Origin: an uncultured Gemmiger sp.
GTDB lineage: Bacteria; Bacillota; Clostridia; Oscillospirales; Ruminococcaceae
Length of the DNA stretch: 64,000 nt
Reading direction: 5' to 3'
Assembly (NCBI GenBank): GCA_944386225.1
Contig: CALXAH010000005.1
Coordinates: forward strand, 1-64,000
The notes beneath the pieces were generated by a model. It saw only the letters and a list, made by a program, of their open reading frames with translations. It had not been told where the DNA came from and did not search any database. A program made the translations under genes and the position numbers. Below, in pieces: positions 17,097-25,724 of this stretch (positions within the stretch are counted from its first letter, which is position 1; every line of letters starts with the position of its first letter).

Positions 17097-19367
17097 TCAA
17101 TGCTTGTAGTAGTTGATCAGGCAGCCGTCCAGCAGAATCTGCCGCTCGTCCGCGGTGAGCGGGGCGATGTGCAGGGTAAAGGCGCGGGGTTCGCTGCCCA
17201 GCACCCAGGCCGGGATGTCCTGAATCGCGCCGCTTTCCAGCGCCGCCCGGATACCGGGCACCAGCACCCAGTCGCCCAGGCCGAAGGGGGTGGGGCCCTC
17301 CAGCTGGAAGGGCACCATGCCCCAGTTGATCAGATTGGAGCGGTACCGCTTGGTGGCGTACTCCACCGCGATGTTGGCCGCAGCCCCCAGCACCCGCTGG
17401 CAGCTGGCAGCCTGCTCCCGGGCGGAACCGTCGCCGGGCTTGACCGCGTAGATGGTGGAGCCGATGGCCAGCTCCTTCCAGGTCAGGTTCTCACAGCCGG
17501 GCACCGCCTGCACCTGGGCCAGCAGCGCGCCGTCCGCCTGACCGGCCTTGCGGCCGGCTTCCAGGTCGCGGATTTCCTTGGCGCGGCCCACGTAGGCGGG
17601 ATCCTTGCGGCTCAGGGTGAACTCGGCCAGGCCCAGGGGGTTGGAACGATAGCTGCTGGTCTCGCCGGAGGGGATCAGCTCGTCGGTGGTGGTCACCGGG
17701 TCGGTGATGTAGCTGGCCACCCGCAGCAGCAGGTTGTCTCCCATCGGGTCGATGGCGGGCCAGTCCTTGATGTTGGGCCCCAGACGCAGGGCTTCGTCGT
17801 AGTTGCCCTTGCCGTAACCGAAGTAGACCCGGGCATCGTAGCTGGAGCGGTCAAACTCGTATTCCGGCACGTTGGGGGTGTAGTCGATGTCGGTGGCGGG
17901 GGTCAGGATACCGCCCGCCCGGGTGGTGGCGGCGATGGAGCGGGCGTCCATCAGGGCCACGCCCGCGATCTGGCCCGCGCCGGGCTTTGCGCCCTCGCGG
18001 CTGGGGAAGTTGCGGGTGGTATGCCGGATGGACAGCGCCCCGTTGGCGGGCACGTCGCCCGCGCCGAAGCAGGGGCCGCAGAAGGCGGTGCGGATGGTGG
18101 CGCCGCTGGCCATCAGATCGGTCAGGATGCCCAGACGGGACAGGGCCATCATGGTGGGCTGGCTGCTGGGATAGACGCTCAGGGCGTACTCGCCGCAGCC
18201 GCCGGTGTGGCCTTTCAGGATCTGGGCGGCCTCGCAGATGTTGGAGTAGGTACCGCCGGCACAGCCCGCGATGACCCCCTGATCCACCCGCAGGCGACCA
18301 TTCTCGATCTTGCTGACCAAGTCCAGATGCACCTTGTCGTTGCCGACCAGGGCCCGGCAGTCCTCCTCGCACTTATGCAGGATGTCGGCCAGGTTGGCGT
18401 TCAGTTCTTCAATGGTATAAACGTTGGAGGGGTGCATGGGCAGGGCGATCATCGGCCGCACCTTGTCCAGTTCCACCGTGACAACGCCGTCGTAGTAGGC
18501 CAGCTCGGCCGGGGCCAGCGGCTTGTAATCCGCCTCGCGGCCATGGACGGCCAGATACTTCCGGGTGGCTTCGTCGGTGACCCAGATGCTGGAAAGACAA
18601 GTGGTCTCGGTGGTCATCACGTCCACGCCGCTGCGGTATTCCAGCGGCAGGCTGGCCACGCCGGGGCCGATGAACTCCATGACCTTGTTCTTCACATAGC
18701 CGTTCTTGAACACCGCCCCGATGATGGCCAGGGCCACGTCCTGGGGGCCCACGCCGGGCACCGGCGCGCCGGTCAGGTATACCGCCACCACGCCGGGACG
18801 GGCCACGTCGTAGGTGCGGCCCAGCAGCTGTTTGGCCAGCTCGCCGCCGCCCTCGCCGATGGCCATGGTGCCCAGCGCGCCGTAACGGGTGTGGCTGTCC
18901 GAGCCCAGGATCATCTTGCCGCAGCCCGCGTGCATCTCCCGCATATACTGGTGGATGACCGCCATGTGGGGGGGCACATAGATGCCGCCGTACTTTTTGG
19001 CCGCGGACAGGCCGAACACATGGTCGTCCTCGTTGATGGTGCCGCCCACCGCGCACAGGCTGTTGTGGCAGTTGGTCAGCACGTAGGGCATGGGGAACCG
19101 GGTCATGCCGGAGGCACGGGCGGTCTGCACAATGCCCACAAAGGTGATGTCGTGGCTGGCCATGGCGTCAAACTTCAGCTTGAGCGCCTCGGCGTCGCCG
19201 CTGTGGTTGTGCGCCTGGAGAATGCCCCAGGCGATGGTACCCTCCCGGGCCCCAGCCACCTGTTCGGCCGTAAAGCCCTGCGCGGCGAGCGCGGCGGCAG
19301 CCTGCTCGTCCGCCGGGACCCACTGGCCCCGGGCATAGTACATGCCGGTCTTGCTGCATTGGATCAT
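17097..19367 (-). CDS. Aconitase-family hydratase (YbhJ-like)
   Basis: A 756-residue member of the aconitase/3-isopropylmalate isomerase superfamily. Three [4Fe-4S] cysteines can be placed: AGCAGG (Cys369) and AFCGPC (Cys430, Cys433). GSDSHT (155-160) and NFPSREG (453-459) are also superfamily hallmarks. The C-terminal swivel domain contains [12 protein letters not shown]. Length and domain order match proteins annotated simply as hydratase (YbhJ group) rather than classical AcnA/AcnB, so the substrate is uncertain. The start is taken at 19367 (MIQCSKTG) with AGAGGGGTG upstream. An extended -10 promoter is at 19438-19446. Confidence 0.9.
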   Translation of the reverse strand: MIQCSKTGMYYARGQWVPADEQAAAALAAQGFTAEQVAGAREGTIAWGILQAHNHSGDAEALKLKFDAMASHDITFVGIVQTARASGMTRFPMPYVLTNCHNSLCAVGGTINEDDHVFGLSAAKKYGGIYVPPHMAVIHQYMREMHAGCGKMILGSDSHTRYGALGTMAIGEGGGELAKQLLGRTYDVARPGVVAVYLTGAPVPGVGPQDVALAIIGAVFKNGYVKNKVMEFIGPGVASLPLEYRSGVDVMTTETTCLSSIWVTDEATRKYLAVHGREADYKPLAPAELAYYDGVVTVELDKVRPMIALPMHPSNVYTIEELNANLADILHKCEEDCRALVGNDKVHLDLVSKIENGRLRVDQGVIAGCAGGTYSNICEAAQILKGHTGGCGEYALSVYPSSQPTMMALSRLGILTDLMASGATIRTAFCGPCFGAGDVPANGALSIRHTTRNFPSREGAKPGAGQIAGVALMDARSIAATTRAGGILTPATDIDYTPNVPEYEFDRSSYDARVYFGYGKGNYDEALRLGPNIKDWPAIDPMGDNLLLRVASYITDPVTTTDELIPSGETSSYRSNPLGLAEFTLSRKDPAYVGRAKEIRDLEAGRKAGQADGALLAQVQAVPGCENLTWKELAIGSTIYAVKPGDGSAREQAASCQRVLGAAANIAVEYATKRYRSNLINWGMVPFQLEGPTPFGLGDWVLVPGIRAALESGAIQDIPAWVLGSEPRAFTLHIAPLTADERQILLDGCLINYYKH

Positions 19368-19437
19368 GGTCTTGCACCCCTCTGTTTTTATAAGCTGCGC
19401 CGCCGCACCGGGCGAACGGCGTTCAAGCACTTTTTTT

Positions 19438-19446
19438 ATTATACCA
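19438..19446 (-). promoter_or_regulatory. Extended -10 promoter of the hydratase gene
   Basis: On the minus strand TGG-TATAAT (19438-19446) lies about 70 bases before the ATG; no good -35 box is seen 17 bases upstream. Confidence 0.5.
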
Positions 19447-19475
19447 TATTCCCGCACAAAACGGAAACGCCGGGC

Positions 19476-20054
19476 TTATTTTCTGCGGCGGGCCGGCTTT
19501 TTGCGCACGCTGTACCCGAAGGTGCCCAGCTGCTTGCCCAGGGCATAGTAGGTGCCGTGCACATAGGCGGCCAGCCCGGCCTTGTCCAGCCGCAGGCGGC
19601 CGGCCTCGTCCAGCAGTTCCTCGTCCACGTCCACTGCCACCACATCCGCCAGGAACAGATCGTGGCTGCCCAGCGGAATGGTCTGGAACACCCGGCATTC
19701 CAGGTTCACCGGGCTTTCGGCCAGCACCGGGGCGCTCACCGCGCTGCCGGGCACGGCGGTCAGCCCCATCTCCTTGAATTTATCCACATCCCGGCCGCTT
19801 TTCACGCCGCACCAGTCCACCGCCCGCAGGATCTTCTGGGTGGGCAGGTTGATCACAAACTCGCCGCTTTCCGAGATCAGGCCGTGGCTGTACCGCTCGG
19901 GCCGCACGCTGATGCTCACCCGCACCGGATCGCTGTTGATGGTGCCCGCCCAGGCAATGGTGATCAGGTTGGGCTTTTCCATATTGCCGCAGCTTACCAG
20001 CACCGGCGGAACCGGCGCCAGCAGGTTGCCGGGTTTCCAGACTTGCTTGCTCAT
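19476..20054 (-). CDS. Flavin reductase-like FMN-binding protein (DIM6/NTAB type)
   Basis: A 192-residue split-barrel protein of the flavin-reductase-like family. The N-terminal region P-V-L-V-S-C-G and N-L-I-T-I-A-W-A-G-T-I-N-S-D-P is the FMN-binding core; ISVRPERYSHGLI and FVINLPT follow in the usual order. Members use FMN and often supply reduced flavin or act as small NAD(P)H-flavin oxidoreductases. Its start overlaps the stop of the glycosyltransferase gene (ATGA), and both follow the Crp/Fnr gene. The tail is strongly basic (RKKPARRRK). The functional link to a glycosyltransferase is not obvious. Confidence 0.9.
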   Translation of the reverse strand: MSKQVWKPGNLLAPVPPVLVSCGNMEKPNLITIAWAGTINSDPVRVSISVRPERYSHGLISESGEFVINLPTQKILRAVDWCGVKSGRDVDKFKEMGLTAVPGSAVSAPVLAESPVNLECRVFQTIPLGSHDLFLADVVAVDVDEELLDEAGRLRLDKAGLAAYVHGTYYALGKQLGTFGYSVRKKPARRRK

Positions 20055-21019
20055 TCTTCCCTCTCCTTTTCCCAGGTGCGCTCGGCCACGCAGAACCGGG
20101 GCCGGGCTTTGGTCTCCATATAAATTTTGCCGATGTACTCGCCGATCACGCCCAGGCAGAGCAGCTGGATGCCGCCCATAAAGCAGACTATGGCGGTGGT
20201 GCTGGCCCAGCCGGCCACGGTGGCACCCAGCAGCGCCTCCACAACCGCCCAGACTACCCCGATGAAGCTGACAATGGACACAACCAGCCCCAGCCCGGTG
20301 ATCAGCCGGATAGGCTGCACCGACAGGCTGGTGATACCGTCAAAAGCCAGCGCCAGCATCTTGCGCAGGGGGTAATGGCTCTCGCCGGCGATGCGGCTGG
20401 CCCGGTCGTAGAGCACGCTGGTGCTCTTGAAGCCCACCAGCGGCACCATGCCCCGCAAGAACAGGTTGACCTCCTTGTACTGGGCCAGTTCGTCCAGGGC
20501 GCGGCGGCTCAGCAGCCGGTAGTCCGCGTGGTTGAACACCACCTTGGCGCCCATGGCGTTCATGATGTGGTAAAAGCCCTCGGCGGTGGTGCGCTTGAAC
20601 CAGGTATCGGTATCCCGCTTGGCACGCACCCCGTACACCACCTCGCAGCCCTCGTGCCAGGCGTCCACCATGGCATCCATGGCGTTGATGTCATCCTGCC
20701 CGTCGCAGTCGATGCTGATGGTGATATCGCAGCGGGTGCGGGCCTCCATCAATCCCGCCAGCAGCGCATTCTGGTGGCCCCGGTTGCGGCTGAGGCAGAT
20801 GCCCTCAAAGCAGGCATCCTCTTCGGCCAGTTTCTGAATGATGTCCCAGGTGTTATCCTTGGAGCCGTCGTTCACAAACAGCACCCGGCTGTCCGGGCTG
20901 ATCTTGCCCTCCCCGGCCAGCTGACGAAGCTTGTCCCGGAACATGCCGCTGGTGATGGGCAGCACCTCCTGCTCGTTGTAGCAGGGAATTACAATATACA
21001 GTACCGGCTGCTTTTTCAA
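20051..21019 (-). CDS. Glycosyltransferase family 2 with C-terminal membrane anchor (GtrB/YkcC-like)
   Basis: A 322-residue protein. A GT2 domain occupies about 1-220 with VIPCYNEQEVLP, DGSKD and SIDCDGQDD (the metal-binding DXD-like motif); two hydrophobic helices follow near 232-300, which is the layout of polyprenyl-phosphate sugar synthases such as GtrB and YkcC. The expected reaction is transfer of a sugar from a nucleotide donor to polyprenyl phosphate at the inner face of the membrane. The start codon appears to be TTG at 21019, with GAGGAGGGTTCGCC directly before it. It sits 14 bases after the Crp/Fnr gene and overlaps the flavin reductase gene. Confidence 0.92.
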   Translation of the reverse strand: MKKQPVLYIVIPCYNEQEVLPITSGMFRDKLRQLAGEGKISPDSRVLFVNDGSKDNTWDIIQKLAEEDACFEGICLSRNRGHQNALLAGLMEARTRCDITISIDCDGQDDINAMDAMVDAWHEGCEVVYGVRAKRDTDTWFKRTTAEGFYHIMNAMGAKVVFNHADYRLLSRRALDELAQYKEVNLFLRGMVPLVGFKSTSVLYDRASRIAGESHYPLRKMLALAFDGITSLSVQPIRLITGLGLVVSIVSFIGVVWAVVEALLGATVAGWASTTAIVCFMGGIQLLCLGVIGEYIGKIYMETKARPRFCVAERTWEKEREE

Positions 21020-21033
21020 GGCGAACCCTCCTC

Positions 21034-21735
21034 TTATCGGTGGCAGGCGGCCCGCATAGCGGGCACGTCCAGCAATTTGAAGCTGCTTTTGTAGGTTTCC
21101 AGCAGGCCTTCCGCCTGCATCCGGGACAGCTCCCGGGAAAGCGCGCTGCGCTCACAGTTGAGGTATTCCGCCAGCCCTGCCCGGGACAGGGAGATGGTAA
21201 AGGTATCCGCCCCGGCCCGGTGCGCCTCGTCCAGCAGGTAGGCGCAGAGTTTGGCCCGCAGGCTTTTCAGGATCAGCAGATCCACCCGGCGGTTGAGGGC
21301 AAAATACTTGTCCGAAATGGTGGTGACCAGATTCTGCATCAGGCGGCCGTGGCTGGCATGCATCTTGGCGCAGGGGTGCAGGATCTTGGCATAGGGCACA
21401 AACAAAATCACACAGTCGCTGCGGGCGGCGATGGTCACCGGGCTTTTCACGCTGCTGCCGCTGAGCACATCCCCGAACACCCCGCCCGGATCCATCCGGG
21501 TGATGGACACGCTGGCGCCGTCCGGGGTGTTTTTCAGCGCCTCCACCCAGCCTTCCAGTACCAGGCCCACGTCCCGGGTTTCAAAGCCGGACAACAGCAC
21601 CAGCTCCCCTTTGGAGAACCGGCGCAGGCAAGGGGCAAAACAGGCCAGCACCTGATCCAGCTCCTCCGCGGAAAAGCCCTGGAACAGGGTGGTAGCCTGC
21701 AGGACGGGATAGTAGGGGGTAAGGGTGGCGGGCAT
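21034..21735 (-). CDS. Crp/Fnr-family transcriptional regulator
   Basis: A 233-residue regulator. The N-terminal cyclic-nucleotide-binding-type barrel (about 15-130) includes FSKGELVLLSGF and GGVFGD. The C-terminal winged helix near 165-220 includes SRAGLAEYLNCERSALSRELSRM. No Fe-S cysteine cluster like that of FNR is obvious at the N terminus. It is the first gene of a minus-strand operon and is transcribed divergently from an ABC importer, so it probably controls one or both sides. A dyad (21819-21839) overlaps its own -35 box. The effector is unknown. Confidence 0.92.
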   Translation of the reverse strand: MPATLTPYYPVLQATTLFQGFSAEELDQVLACFAPCLRRFSKGELVLLSGFETRDVGLVLEGWVEALKNTPDGASVSITRMDPGGVFGDVLSGSSVKSPVTIAARSDCVILFVPYAKILHPCAKMHASHGRLMQNLVTTISDKYFALNRRVDLLILKSLRAKLCAYLLDEAHRAGADTFTISLSRAGLAEYLNCERSALSRELSRMQAEGLLETYKSSFKLLDVPAMRAACHR

Positions 21736-21792
21736 GAGGGGGCTCCTCTCCTGCGGGGCATCGGTTGCCGCCGCAACTGCATTTTCCTTCTT

Positions 21793-21839
21793 ATTATAGT
21801 AGAATATCCCCCAGAACGCAAACCCCCGGATCGGGTTTG
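21793..21839 (-). promoter_or_regulatory. Promoter of the Crp/Fnr operon with overlapping dyad
   Basis: On the minus strand TTGCGT (21816-21821) is 17 bases from TATAAT (21793-21798). The perfect inverted repeat CAAACCC-N7-GGGTTTG (21819-21839) overlaps the -35 box. It also lies just upstream of the divergent ABC gene, whose own -10 may be TAGAAT (21800-21805). A Crp/Fnr dimer site here would couple both units. Confidence 0.6.
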
Positions 21840-21861
21840 TGCAGACTGGAGGAATACTGTC

Positions 21862-22914
21862 ATGAAAAAAATTCTCGCCCTTGTGCTGGCCCTTGTGCTG
21901 GTACTGAGCCTGGCCGCCTGCGGGCAGGCCGGATCCGGCTCTTCTGCGCCGGAAAGTTCGTCCGCCGCGGCCGAGCCCACCGCCGCCCCGGAAAGCGAAT
22001 CCGCCGAACCGTTTGAGCCCGCGTCCTATTCCATTGCCGGGCTGAAGGGCCCCACCACCATGGGCATGGTCAAGCTCATGGACGACGCGGAGCAGGGCCT
22101 GTACGACAACACCTACACCGTGACCATGTACGGCGCGGCGGATGAGATTGTGCCTCTGCTGAGCAAGGGCGAGCTGGATATGGCCGCCATTCCCGCCAAT
22201 CTGGCCGCTACCCTGTACCAGAAAACGGCGGGGCAGCTGAAGGTAGCCGCCGTCAACACCCTGGGCGTGCTGTATGTGGTGACCACCGGCGACGTGGAGA
22301 TAACCAGCGTGGCCGACCTGGCCGGTAAGACCGTTTACTCCACCGGCAAGGGCACCACCCCCGAGTATGCCCTGAACTACATCCTGACCCAGAACGGCCT
22401 GGATCCCGCCACGGATCTGACCATTGAGTACAAGAGCGAATCCACCGAGGTACTGTCCGCCATGCAGACCGCCGGCGACGCGGTGGCGGTGCTGCCCCAG
22501 CCCTACGTGACCACCGCCCAGATGCAGGTGGAAGGCCTGAAGGTAGCCCTGAACCTGACCGAGGAGTGGGACAAGGTCAGCCCGGACAGCGCGCTGGTGA
22601 CTGGCGTGCTGGTGGCCCGCACCGATGTGATTGAGGCCAATCCCGCCGCTTTTGAGCAGTTCCTGGCCGACTACCAGGCCAGCATCGAGTGGGTGAACGC
22701 CAACACCGCCGACGCGGCCCAGCTGGTAGCCAAATACGGCATCGTGCCCAAGGCCGAAGTGGCCGAGAAGGCCCTGCCCGCCTGCAACATCACCTGGCTG
22801 GCCGGCAGCGAGATGAAGACCAAGCTGGACGGCTACCTGATGACCCTGTACGAGCAGGATACCGCCTCGGTGGGCGGCGTTATGCCGGACAGCGACTTCT
22901 ACTATGGCGCCTAA
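21862..22914 (+). CDS. ABC transporter substrate-binding lipoprotein (NitT/TauT type)
   Basis: A 350-residue lipoprotein: signal peptide with lipobox LAACG (Cys20), a low-complexity Ser/Ala/Glu linker to about residue 50, then a NMT1/OpuAC-like binding fold of the nitrate/sulfonate/taurine class. The short binding proteins of this class deliver small anions, amines or vitamin precursors; the ligand is not predictable here. GGAGGAATACTGTC precedes the ATG. The permease gene starts inside its last codons (22904). The operon is divergent from a Crp/Fnr regulator. Confidence 0.9.
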   Translation: MKKILALVLALVLVLSLAACGQAGSGSSAPESSSAAAEPTAAPESESAEPFEPASYSIAGLKGPTTMGMVKLMDDAEQGLYDNTYTVTMYGAADEIVPLLSKGELDMAAIPANLAATLYQKTAGQLKVAAVNTLGVLYVVTTGDVEITSVADLAGKTVYSTGKGTTPEYALNYILTQNGLDPATDLTIEYKSESTEVLSAMQTAGDAVAVLPQPYVTTAQMQVEGLKVALNLTEEWDKVSPDSALVTGVLVARTDVIEANPAAFEQFLADYQASIEWVNANTADAAQLVAKYGIVPKAEVAEKALPACNITWLAGSEMKTKLDGYLMTLYEQDTASVGGVMPDSDFYYGA

Positions 22915-23704
22915 GCCCGCAACCGCCCGGGTACCCCGGCTGCAGGCTGCCGCCGCCATCCTGTTCTGGGTGGCGGCCTGGCAGCTTGCGGCCTTTTTTG
23001 TTGACCGGATGGGTCTGGGCTTTTTGCTGGCCGGCCCCCTGGAAACCCTGCGGGTTCTGGCGGGGATGCTGCCGCAGGGGGCGTTCTGCGGCCGGATCGG
23101 ATTCAGTGCGGTGCGCATTCTGGGCGGTTTTGCGCTGGCGCTGGTAACTGGATGCCTACTGGCGGCGCTGAGCGCAGCGCTGCCGCCGGTATACATTCTG
23201 CTGCGGCCTCTGATGCAGTTCATCAAGGCAACCCCGGTGGCCAGCATCATTATCCTGGCCCTGCTGTGGGTAAGCAGCGCCAACCTGTCGGTGCTGATCA
23301 GTTTCCTGATGGTGCTGCCGGTGATCTACGCGGCGGTGCTGGAGGGTATCCGCCGCACCGACCCCCAGCTGCTGGAGATGGCCCGGGTATTCCGGCTGCC
23401 CTTCGGGCGTACCTTGCGGGCAATCTGGCTGCCCGGCGTCTGGCCCTATCTGCTGCAAAGCTGCGAGACGGGCCTTGGCCTGTGCTGGAAAAGCGGCGTG
23501 GCCGCCGAGGTGATCGGCCTGGCGGGCGGCAGCATCGGCGAGGCGCTGTATCAGGCCAAGATCTTTCTGCAGACCGGCGAGCTGTTCGCCTGGACGCTGG
23601 TGATCATTCTGGTAAGCGCCGTGTTTGAAAAGCTGGCGCTGGCGCTGTTGCGCCGGGCCGGACGCCGGCTGGGAGGGGGTGAGCCGCTGTGTACGCGGAA
23701 CTGA
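22904..23704 (+). CDS. ABC transporter permease (SsuC/TauC-like)
   Basis: A 266-residue inner-membrane permease with about six helices. The EAA-type loop contacting the ATPase is present near residue 170 (EMARVFRLPFGRTLRAIWLPG). It overlaps the binding-protein gene by 11 bases and the ATPase gene by 16 bases, so translation of the three is coupled. It belongs to the BPD_transp_1 family as used by nitrate/sulfonate/taurine and thiamin-precursor importers. Confidence 0.93.
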   Translation: MAPKPATARVPRLQAAAAILFWVAAWQLAAFFVDRMGLGFLLAGPLETLRVLAGMLPQGAFCGRIGFSAVRILGGFALALVTGCLLAALSAALPPVYILLRPLMQFIKATPVASIIILALLWVSSANLSVLISFLMVLPVIYAAVLEGIRRTDPQLLEMARVFRLPFGRTLRAIWLPGVWPYLLQSCETGLGLCWKSGVAAEVIGLAGGSIGEALYQAKIFLQTGELFAWTLVIILVSAVFEKLALALLRRAGRRLGGGEPLCTRN

Positions 23705-24258
23705 CCAATGTGACCAAGCGGTACGGCGGCGAAGTGGTGCTGGACAAGCTGAACCGCCGTCTGGAAGGGATCACCGTGCTGATGGGCCCTTCCGGCCGGG
23801 GAAAAACCACCCTGGCCCGGCTGCTGCTGGGGCTGGAAAAGCCGGACGAAGGCCGGGTAACGGTGACCGGGCGGCTGGCGGCGGTGTTTCAGGAAGACCG
23901 GCTCTGCCCGCAGCTGAGCGCCGTGGCCAATGTGGCGCTGGTACTGCCCGGCCGCGGGGAGGAGACCGCCCGCCGGGCCCTGGAGGAACTGGGGCTTTCC
24001 GGCGAGGATCTGACCAAACCCGCCGCCCTGCTGAGCGGCGGCCAGCAGCGGCGGGCCGCGCTGGCCCGGGCCATGCTGGCCCCTGCGGAGGGTGTGATCC
24101 TGGACGAGCCTTTCAAGGGGCTGGACGAGGAAACCGCCGCCCGTGCCATGGCCTGGACAAAGCGCCGGGCGGACGGCCGGTGGCTGCTGCTGATTACCCA
24201 TGACCCGGAGCAGGCAGCCTGGTTTGGGGGCAGCCTGTGGCGTCTGGGCGCGCCATAG
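23689..24258 (+). CDS. ABC transporter ATP-binding protein (short form)
   Basis: A 189-residue ATPase: Walker A GPSGRGKTT (about 33-41), Q-loop VFQEDRL, signature LSGGQQRRAALARA, Walker B GVILDEPFKGLD and the switch His in LLITHD. It is shorter than the usual 230-260 residues and lacks a C-terminal extension, but all catalytic motifs are intact. The start is GTG at 23689, inside the permease gene. No clear terminator follows before the next promoter at 24290. Confidence 0.93.
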   Translation: MYAELTNVTKRYGGEVVLDKLNRRLEGITVLMGPSGRGKTTLARLLLGLEKPDEGRVTVTGRLAAVFQEDRLCPQLSAVANVALVLPGRGEETARRALEELGLSGEDLTKPAALLSGGQQRRAALARAMLAPAEGVILDEPFKGLDEETAARAMAWTKRRADGRWLLLITHDPEQAAWFGGSLWRLGAP

Positions 24259-24289
24259 CCGGATTTTTGTAAAAAAGAGCCAAAAACCG

Positions 24290-24364
24290 TTTACTTTCTG
24301 TTTATTTTTTCTTACAATGAAAGGTGTTCTAAAAAACTTCCGCCGGGCACAAGGTCCGGCGGAA
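24290..24364 (+). promoter_or_regulatory. Promoter and leader hairpin of the CofE-like gene
   Basis: TTTACT (24290-24295) is 17 bases from TACAAT (24313-24318). The leader holds a 9-bp perfect hairpin (24338-24346 with 24356-24364), not followed by a T tract. It ends about 10 bases before the ribosome binding site, so it may affect mRNA stability or translation. It is too short for a known riboswitch. Confidence 0.65.
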
Positions 24365-24386
24365 CCTATGTAAGGAGCGATAGTAT

Positions 24387-25586
24387 ATGGAACGTTTGGT
24401 GGGTACCGTATCCCGGGGCGTGCGCGCCCCCATCATCCGGCAGGGCGACGACATGGCCCGCATCGTGGTGGACAGCGTGCTGGCCGCTGCCGAGAGCGAG
24501 GGTTTCTCCCTGCGTGACCGTGACGTGATCGGCGTGACCGAGGCTGTGGTGGCCCGCAGCCAGGGCAACTACGCCACCGTGGATCAGATTGCCAAGGATG
24601 TGCGCGCCAAACTGGGCGGCGGCACCGTGGGCGTACTGTTCCCCATTCTGAGCCGCAACCGGTTTGCCATCTGCCTGAAGGGCATCGCCCGGGGCTGCCG
24701 CAAGGTGGTGCTGATGCTCAGCTACCCCTCCGACGAGGTGGGCAACCATCTGATCAGCGAGGACGATCTGGACGCCAGCGGGGTGAACCCCTGGAGCGAT
24801 GTGCTCACCGAAGAACGTTACCGGGAGCTGTTCGGCTATAAAAAGCACACCTTTACCGGCGTGGACTACGTGGAGTACTACCGCAGCCTGATCGAGGAAT
24901 GCGGGGCCGAATGCCAGGTGGTGTTTGCCAACAATCCCCGGGCGATCCTGGACTACACCGACACCGTGCTGGCCTGCGACATCCACACCCGCCGCCGCAC
25001 CCAGCGGATCCTGAAAGCCGCGGGCGCCAAAACGGTGCTGTGCCTGGACGAGATCCTGACCGCCAGCGTGGACGGCAGCGGCTACAACGACAAGTACGGT
25101 CTGCTGGGCTCCAACAAGGCGACCGAACAGACGGTGAAGCTGTTCCCCATCCACTGCCAGGAACTGGTGGACCGTATCCAGGCCGAACTGCTGGAAAAGA
25201 CCGGCAAACATGTGGAGGTCATGGTTTACGGCGACGGCGCTTTCAAGGATCCCATGGGTAAGATCTGGGAGCTGGCCGACCCGGTTGTAAGCCCGGCCTA
25301 CACCGCCGGCCTGGAGGGCACCCCCAACGAACTGAAGCTGAAGTACCTGGCCGACAACGACTTTGCCGACCTGAGCGGCGACGCTCTGAAGGCCGCCATC
25401 AGCAAGGCGATCGAGGAAAAAGACCGCAAGGCCGAGAGCCTGACCGGTAACATGGCCAGCCAGGGCACCACCCCCCGCCGCCTGACCGACCTGATCGGCA
25501 GCCTGTGCGACCTGACCAGCGGCAGCGGTGACAAAGGCACCCCCATCATTCTGGTGCAGGGTTACTTCGACAACTATACCAAGTAA
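24387..25586 (+). CDS. Coenzyme F420-0:L-glutamate ligase-like protein (CofE family)
   Basis: A 399-residue protein related to the F420 ligase family (PF01996), recognised from the N-terminal block ERLVGTVSRGVRAPIIRQGD, the VIGVTEAVVARSQGNY segment, the ILSRNRFAICLKGIARG stretch and the C-terminal ILVQGYFDNYT. True CofE adds glutamate to F420-0 with GTP. Clostridia of this kind are not known to make F420 and no other cof/fbi gene is here, so the bacterial relatives probably ligate an amino acid to something else. It has its own promoter and terminator, a monocistronic layout that suggests a housekeeping role. Confidence 0.85.
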   Translation: MERLVGTVSRGVRAPIIRQGDDMARIVVDSVLAAAESEGFSLRDRDVIGVTEAVVARSQGNYATVDQIAKDVRAKLGGGTVGVLFPILSRNRFAICLKGIARGCRKVVLMLSYPSDEVGNHLISEDDLDASGVNPWSDVLTEERYRELFGYKKHTFTGVDYVEYYRSLIEECGAECQVVFANNPRAILDYTDTVLACDIHTRRRTQRILKAAGAKTVLCLDEILTASVDGSGYNDKYGLLGSNKATEQTVKLFPIHCQELVDRIQAELLEKTGKHVEVMVYGDGAFKDPMGKIWELADPVVSPAYTAGLEGTPNELKLKYLADNDFADLSGDALKAAISKAIEEKDRKAESLTGNMASQGTTPRRLTDLIGSLCDLTSGSGDKGTPIILVQGYFDNYTK

Positions 25587-25605
25587 GCAGCGCTGCGTCT
25601 ATCCG

Positions 25606-25651
25606 CGCGGGGCGGACGGTTTGGAAAGCCGTCCGCCCCGCGTTTTCTTTT
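25606..25651 (+). terminator. Terminator after the CofE-like gene
   Basis: A 14-bp perfect GC-rich stem (25606-25619 with 25629-25642) is followed by TTTTCTTTT. Confidence 0.92.
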
Positions 25652-25653
25652 GC

Positions 25654-25712
25654 TTGACAGGGTCACTCTACTGTGTTAGACTGAAAACGGAAAGAACTCT
25701 AACCCATTAGAG
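25654..25712 (+). promoter_or_regulatory. blaI-like promoter with two tandem dyad operators
   Basis: TTGACA (25654-25659), 17-base spacer and TAGACT (25677-25682). Two 16-bp dyads with the same half sites, CTCTAC-TGTG-TTAGAC (25666-25681) and CTCTAA-CCCA-TTAGAG (25697-25712), lie 31 bases apart. The first covers the -10 box and the second abuts the ribosome binding site. Spacing of three helical turns suits two BlaI/MecI-type dimers. Confidence 0.8.
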
Positions 25713-25724
25713 GAGGTGATTTCG

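Noticed and set aside
17016..20123. A 1035-codon frame opposite the hydratase and flavin reductase genes
   Set aside because: It spans two recognised genes and their promoter on the other strand, and its composition is that of an antisense shadow.
24319..24386. SAM or other riboswitch before the CofE-like gene
   Set aside because: The leader is only about 60 bases with one 9-bp hairpin and no T tract; no conserved riboswitch core is present.
24387..25586. S-adenosylmethionine synthetase (first guess from the leader position)
   Set aside because: The protein has no metK motifs; its conserved blocks match the F420 ligase family.
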